Positions 60,174-64,000 of a stretch of 64,000 nt of DNA are shown one piece after another. The stretch comes from PGYR01 sp046290495 (lineage in GTDB: Bacteria > Bacteroidota > Ignavibacteria > Kapaibacteriales > UBA2268): NCBI GenBank assembly GCA_046290495.1, contig JBKAGT010000006.1, forward strand, positions 62,001 to 126,000. Reading direction: 5' to 3'. Position numbers and translations under genes: made by a program. The notes under the pieces were generated by a model. That model did not search any database and was not told the origin of the DNA. It saw only the letters and a program-made list of their open reading frames with translations. Every line of letters begins with the position of its first letter. Positions within the stretch are counted from its first letter, which is position 1.

Positions 60174-62615
60174 ATGGCTAAGAAAAACGAAGTTTTAGAT
60201 TCAATAGTTGACGCTGATATGAAAAGTGTTGAAATACCAGATAGTTTGACGGTATTACCACTAAGAGAAATGATTTTGTATCCCAACATGATTTTACCAG
60301 TACTTATTGGTAGAAGTAGTTCTTTAAAAGCTGTTGCAAAGGCAATAGAGAATGATAAGTTTATTTTCTTATCAAGCCAAAAGGATGCTGACATAGAAGA
60401 ACCTGGTCTAGATGATATATATGAATATGGAACTATTGGTAAGATTATTCAAGTATTGAAACTGCCTAACAACTTGCTTAAAGTGTTGATAGAAGGTATG
60501 TTCCATGCTAAAATAAAGAAAGAAGTAAAGAACAAAGAGTGCCTGGAAGCTAAAGTTGTAGAGATTCCAGTAAAGTATAATCCTAAAGACAAGGAGATAC
60601 TATCGCTGGTTGATCAGGCATCTGAGTTATTCAAAGAGTATGTTTACTCAAAGGAGAAGCTACCACCAGATTTGGTAAGTGCTTTCAATAATATAGATGA
60701 CCCCGTGCGTAAACTTTACTATGCAGCTACGAACATAGGTGCAGAAATAAGCGAAAAGCAAATCATTTTGAATCAGAGATACTTGAAAACTCAGTACAAT
60801 GAATTGATTAAACTCCTAAACAAGAAACTACAACTTTCTAAGATTCAAAGTCAAGTAGGCGAAAGAGTTAGTAATTCTATTCAGAAGACTCAAAAATCTT
60901 TCTATATCAGAGAGCAAATAAAAGCATTGCAAAAAGAGCTAGGTGAGGACGAAGAGGCCGAACCAGAAATACAGCAGCTGAAGGAAATGCTTGATGCTGT
61001 AGAAATGCCTAAGCACGCTAGGGAAAAAGCAGACGAGGAGTTAAATAGACTGAAAAAGACACCTCAAATGTCACCTGAGTTTTCTGTAAATAGAAACTAT
61101 CTTGAGTTATTGGCACAATTGCCATGGAATAAATCATCCGAAGACAATCTGAATATTAGTCATGTACAGAAAGTATTAGATGAAGATCATTATGACTTAG
61201 AAAAGCCTAAAGAGAGGATTACAGAATTTATATCTGTGCTTAATCTTGCTGGTAGCTTGAAAAGACAGATTATCTGTTTCGTAGGCCCTCCAGGTGTTGG
61301 TAAAACATCACTAGCCAAATCAATCGCAAATGCATTAGGTAGAGAGTTTGTAAGGTTCTCACTAGGTGGAGTGCGTGATGAGGCAGAAATACGTGGACAC
61401 AGAAGAACTTATATCGGCTCTATGCCTGGGAAAATAATCCAGTCAATGAAAAAAGCAGGAACTAAGAACCCAGTGATTTTATTAGATGAGATTGATAAAT
61501 TAGCATCTGATTTCAGAGGAGACCCTGCTTCAGCATTGCTTGAGGTTCTTGACCCAGAACAGAACATTAATTTCAATGATCATTACTTAGAGATTGATTA
61601 CGATTTGTCGAATGTGCTTTTCATAACAACGGCGAATGTACTTCATAATATTCCTCAACCATTGATAGATAGAATGGAAGTAATTCAGCTTACTTCTTAC
61701 TTAGATCACGATAAGCTGCAGATTGCGAAAAAACACATTATACCAAAGCTAGTCAAAGAATACGGATTTGATAATATTTCAATCAAATTTGAAGATAAAG
61801 CTATAACCCGAATGATTACAGAGTACACTCGCGAGGCAGGTGTTCGTAATTTGGAAAGAACTATAGCACAGGTATTTAGAAAGTTAGCTAAAGAGATAGT
61901 CTTGGATTATGGTGATAGCAGTGAGAAAGGAAAGGCATTGAAAGATGACCCTAAGTTCAAGAAGAAATACAAACGCAAGAAAATTACAATCACTCCTAAG
62001 AAAGTAGAAGAGTATCTGAAGGCACCTAAGCACAAGCAAAAACGCGACAAGCTAAAAGACAAAGTAGGTGTTGCTACTGGCTTAGCTTGGACAAGCACTG
62101 GTGGAGATTTACTACCATTGGAAGTAAATATAATGCCAAGCAAGAATGAGAAACTGACTCTAACTGGTAAGTTGGGAGATGTAATGAAAGAGTCTGGTAT
62201 GGCTGCTCTGTCTTATGTCAGAGCTAATTACGAAGCACTGGGAGTACCAGAAGATTTTACTAAAGAGAAGGAAATTCATATACATGTACCGGAAGGTGCG
62301 ATACCGAAAGATGGTCCTTCAGCTGGTATCACTATGTGTACTGCATTGGTTTCAGCTGCCACAGGAAAAGCAGTGAGCGGCAAAGTAGCCATGACGGGTG
62401 AGATAACCCTGAGAGGTGATATATTACCAATTGGTGGACTTAGCGAAAAGTTATTAGCAGCGAAAAAGCGTGGAATTAAGAAAGTTTTAGTTCCTGCTGC
62501 AAACGAGAAAGACGTAGATGAGGTAGATGAATTCATTACCAAAGGATTGAAAATAATATTCGTAGAACACATAACTGAAGCACTGCCACACAGCATTGTG
62601 AAATGGAAAAAATAG
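60174..62615 (+). CDS. lon: ATP-dependent Lon protease
   Basis: The 813-residue protein has the Lon N-domain (LTVLPLREMILYPNMILPVLIG), a coiled helical bundle, AAA+ module with Walker A GPPGVGKTSLAKS (near residue 370) and Walker B PVILLDEIDKLA, and the Ser-Lys protease domain with the catalytic serine in KDGPS715AGITM and the lysine in GGLSEKLLAAK. It degrades misfolded and regulatory proteins in the cytoplasm. It is complete. dapD follows after 28 bp, probably in the same transcript. Confidence 0.97.
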   Translation: MAKKNEVLDSIVDADMKSVEIPDSLTVLPLREMILYPNMILPVLIGRSSSLKAVAKAIENDKFIFLSSQKDADIEEPGLDDIYEYGTIGKIIQVLKLPNNLLKVLIEGMFHAKIKKEVKNKECLEAKVVEIPVKYNPKDKEILSLVDQASELFKEYVYSKEKLPPDLVSAFNNIDDPVRKLYYAATNIGAEISEKQIILNQRYLKTQYNELIKLLNKKLQLSKIQSQVGERVSNSIQKTQKSFYIREQIKALQKELGEDEEAEPEIQQLKEMLDAVEMPKHAREKADEELNRLKKTPQMSPEFSVNRNYLELLAQLPWNKSSEDNLNISHVQKVLDEDHYDLEKPKERITEFISVLNLAGSLKRQIICFVGPPGVGKTSLAKSIANALGREFVRFSLGGVRDEAEIRGHRRTYIGSMPGKIIQSMKKAGTKNPVILLDEIDKLASDFRGDPASALLEVLDPEQNINFNDHYLEIDYDLSNVLFITTANVLHNIPQPLIDRMEVIQLTSYLDHDKLQIAKKHIIPKLVKEYGFDNISIKFEDKAITRMITEYTREAGVRNLERTIAQVFRKLAKEIVLDYGDSSEKGKALKDDPKFKKKYKRKKITITPKKVEEYLKAPKHKQKRDKLKDKVGVATGLAWTSTGGDLLPLEVNIMPSKNEKLTLTGKLGDVMKESGMAALSYVRANYEALGVPEDFTKEKEIHIHVPEGAIPKDGPSAGITMCTALVSAATGKAVSGKVAMTGEITLRGDILPIGGLSEKLLAAKKRGIKKVLVPAANEKDVDEVDEFITKGLKIIFVEHITEALPHSIVKWKK

Positions 62616-62643
62616 ATAATAATTATAAAACATAGATATTGAT

Positions 62644-63465
62644 ATGAGCTTAAAAGAAAGAATAGAAAACCTGAACAACCCCAATGAAACTGAAATATTG
62701 GAGCTTCAAGCTGAAATAGTTGCTAGCTTGAATAATGGATCAATCCGAGCGGCAGAACCAGATGGTAATGGCGGTTGGAAAGTAAACCAATGGGTAAAGA
62801 ATGCTATTTTGATTTTATTCAAATATAGTAAAATGGAAGATATGTCAATTAATGAAGAACATGTCTATTTTGATAAAAATACAATTCCATTGAAGCCACT
62901 TAAGCTGGATGACGGCGTTAGATTAGTACCTGGTGGTAGTTCTATCAGAACAGGTAGCTATGTCGCAAAAGGAGTAATCTGTATGCCTCCTATGTATATT
63001 AATATTGGTGCTTATGTTGATGAAGGAACTATGGTGGACTCACACGCATTGGTTGGTACTTGTGCACAAATTGGTAAAAATGTTCACCTAAGTGCAGCAT
63101 CGCAAATAGGTGGCGTGCTAGAACCAGCAGGAGCTAGACCTGTAGTGATAGAAGATAATGTCATGATAGGTGGGAACTGTGGTGTTTACGAAGGGGTAAT
63201 GGTTCGAGAAAGAGCTGTGCTAGGTACAGGTGTTATTCTAAATGCCAGCACTAAATTATATGACTTAGTGAATGAAACAGTGCTTTCATCTTCATCTGAT
63301 AATCCATTAGAAATTCCTGCAGGTGCAGTAGTGATACCTGGAGCTAGAGCAATCAATAGTGAATTTGGTAAGGAGAATGGCTTGTCTGTTGCTACTCCAC
63401 TAATAGTAAAGTACAGAGATGATAAAACAGATGCTAAAACAGCTTTAGAAGAGGCATTAAGATGA
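62644..63465 (+). CDS. dapD: Tetrahydrodipicolinate N-succinyltransferase DapD
   Basis: The 273-residue left-handed beta-helix (hexapeptide repeat) enzyme has VPGGSSIRTGSYVAKGVICM, PMYINIGAYVDEGTMVDSHA, GTCAQIGKNVHLSAASQIGG and EDNVMIGGNCGVYEG. It succinylates tetrahydrodipicolinate in the lysine/diaminopimelate pathway, feeding the cell wall. The length is typical. Its stop overlaps the next start by ATGA. Confidence 0.96.
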   Translation: MSLKERIENLNNPNETEILELQAEIVASLNNGSIRAAEPDGNGGWKVNQWVKNAILILFKYSKMEDMSINEEHVYFDKNTIPLKPLKLDDGVRLVPGGSSIRTGSYVAKGVICMPPMYINIGAYVDEGTMVDSHALVGTCAQIGKNVHLSAASQIGGVLEPAGARPVVIEDNVMIGGNCGVYEGVMVRERAVLGTGVILNASTKLYDLVNETVLSSSSDNPLEIPAGAVVIPGARAINSEFGKENGLSVATPLIVKYRDDKTDAKTALEEALR

Positions 63466-63719
63466 GTAAAGCCAGCGATAAACTAAATAGAAATATTAAC
63501 AGCAATTTGACAAAATCAATTATGTTTATGTCAGGTGCTAATTTTGTAACCTTCCTGATACTAGTGTGGGTTTACACAGTAACAAAGGAAATATGGTTCC
63601 TAATTGCTGGTATTGCTATGTTAGTTTCTGGTGTTGCATTTATGATAGTAGTGAATAAGTATAAGAAAAAACTAAGAAAATTAAACGAAAGACAGTCGAA
63701 ACCGAATGAACCAAGTTAA
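63462..63719 (+). CDS. Small two-helix membrane protein, unknown
   Basis: The 85-residue protein has two hydrophobic helices (FMSGANFVTFLILVWVYTV and IWFLIAGIAMLVSGVAFMIV) and basic, cytoplasmic ends. I recognise no family motif. It overlaps dapD by 4 bp and the following gene by 14 bp, so it belongs to the lon-dapD operon. Its role is unknown. Confidence 0.7.
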   Translation: MSKASDKLNRNINSNLTKSIMFMSGANFVTFLILVWVYTVTKEIWFLIAGIAMLVSGVAFMIVVNKYKKKLRKLNERQSKPNEPS

Positions 63720-64000
63720 GATTAGGGAAGACCTAGATGTAAGTCTAGTAAAAGAAGATGACAGTCAGTTTATCTATATTAGTGACCCTCTATTAGTGGC
63801 CGAGCCAATAGCTTTGCCTTTTGCATATTATACTCTTATACAAGCATTAATGGAAGACGATAAAACCGAAGAACAATTAGTGTCTGATGGTATTGCCAAA
63901 ACGTTAAATCTTTCTGATGAAAAGTTAAGAACATTGCTCGACAATCTCCGCACATTACACATCTTGGAAAATCCTGTTACTAGCATGGCTTTGGACCAAA
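63706..64000 (+). CDS. Possible Memo/AmmeMemoRadiSam-B-like protein, N-terminal part (3' end cut by window)
   Basis: An open frame from the ATG at 63706 runs to the right edge (98 codons seen). It begins MNQVKIREDLDVSLVKEDD, followed by FIYISDPLLVAEPIALPFAYYTL and ...LRTLLDNLRTLHILENP. This resembles the N-terminal winged-helix-like domain that precedes the Memo domain in AmmeMemoRadiSam system protein B of some bacteria. The Memo catalytic residues lie beyond the window, so the call is tentative. The 14-bp overlap with the preceding gene indicates the same operon. Confidence 0.5.
   Translation, partial: MNQVKIREDLDVSLVKEDDSQFIYISDPLLVAEPIALPFAYYTLIQALMEDDKTEEQLVSDGIAKTLNLSDEKLRTLLDNLRTLHILENPVTSMALDQ

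Noticed and set aside
1..64000. tRNA, rRNA, CRISPR array, IS element or prophage
   Set aside because: No cloverleaf with a GGTTCGAATCC-like arm, no spaced direct repeats, no transposase or integrase, and no phage structural genes were found by reading; a tRNAscan or Rfam search would be needed to exclude small RNAs.

Overview
The window is AT-rich, gene-dense bacterial chromosome with about 50 protein genes and no recognisable rRNA, tRNA, CRISPR array, insertion sequence or prophage. The gene content points to the Bacteroidota/Chlorobiota (FCB) superphylum. Several proteins end in type IX secretion (T9SS) sorting domains with a YPNP or TPNP motif. There are also two TonB receptors with N-terminal carboxypeptidase-regulatory domains, a DUF6660-type Cys-rich protein, a CusA-TolC fusion typical of Bacteroidota, a serine-palmitoyltransferase-like enzyme, menaquinone synthesis (MenA), and a short DPP III-like lipoprotein. 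A more basal lineage (Ignavibacteria or Kapabacteria-like) is possible because of the IgGFc-domain surface proteins, but the window alone cannot settle this.

Layout. 1-2.3 kb (+): end of an Nramp metal transporter, an AlkB-like dioxygenase and AnmK, overlapping head to tail. 2.4-7.5 kb (-): an SdpR-SdpI-alpha/beta hydrolase operon behind a perfect 12-bp inverted-repeat operator, a DUF2279-like protein, a SulP anion transporter and a small membrane protein. 7.6-12.7 kb: an EEP-family hydrolase, two small secreted proteins, and a cassette of two paralogous pairs of small barrel-like proteins flanking a six-repeat propeller with a T9SS tail. 12.8-18.8 kb (+): a heavy-metal efflux operon of DUF6660-like protein, CusA fused to TolC, and His-rich CusB. 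18.9-23.8 kb: a histidine kinase overlapping a HAD phosphatase (-), then CdsA, a DUF4834-like peptide and Ppx/GppA (+). 24-34 kb: a 1531-residue T9SS surface protein, a small carboxypeptidase-regulatory-domain protein, a T9SS propeller protein and a TonB receptor. 34-39 kb: an SPT-like synthase, an alkyltransferase-like protein divergent from a CoA-type Nudix hydrolase, an M16 homologue lacking its zinc motif, and MoxR. 39-46.7 kb (-): an IgGFc-domain/outer-membrane-barrel fusion, CcmB, and an overlapping MenA-MFS-TonB receptor operon.

The interval 46.7-48.7 kb (-) is the most unusual. Two adjacent genes are broken by many one-base lesions although everything around them is intact: a secreted protein of a family often labelled 'asparagine synthetase B', and a T9SS-tailed protein. 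From 48.8 kb to the end the content is mostly housekeeping: a TPR lipoprotein, Maf, an orphan sugar-ABC permease, PlsY, DNA polymerase I, a cluster of three strong hairpins, a metallophosphoesterase, a DPP III-like lipoprotein, IlvE, Lon, DapD and the start of a Memo-like protein.

The functional themes are envelope building (CdsA, PlsY, SPT-like, AnmK, DapD), T9SS-displayed surface proteins, metal handling (Nramp, CusABC, TonB receptors), and DNA repair or housecleaning (AlkB-like, ATL, PolA, Maf, Nudix). No complete, plainly new defence or mobile system is visible. The best leads for unknown biology are the barrel-pair/propeller cassette, the SdpR-SdpI-hydrolase operon, the IgGFc-barrel fusion and the pseudogene pair.
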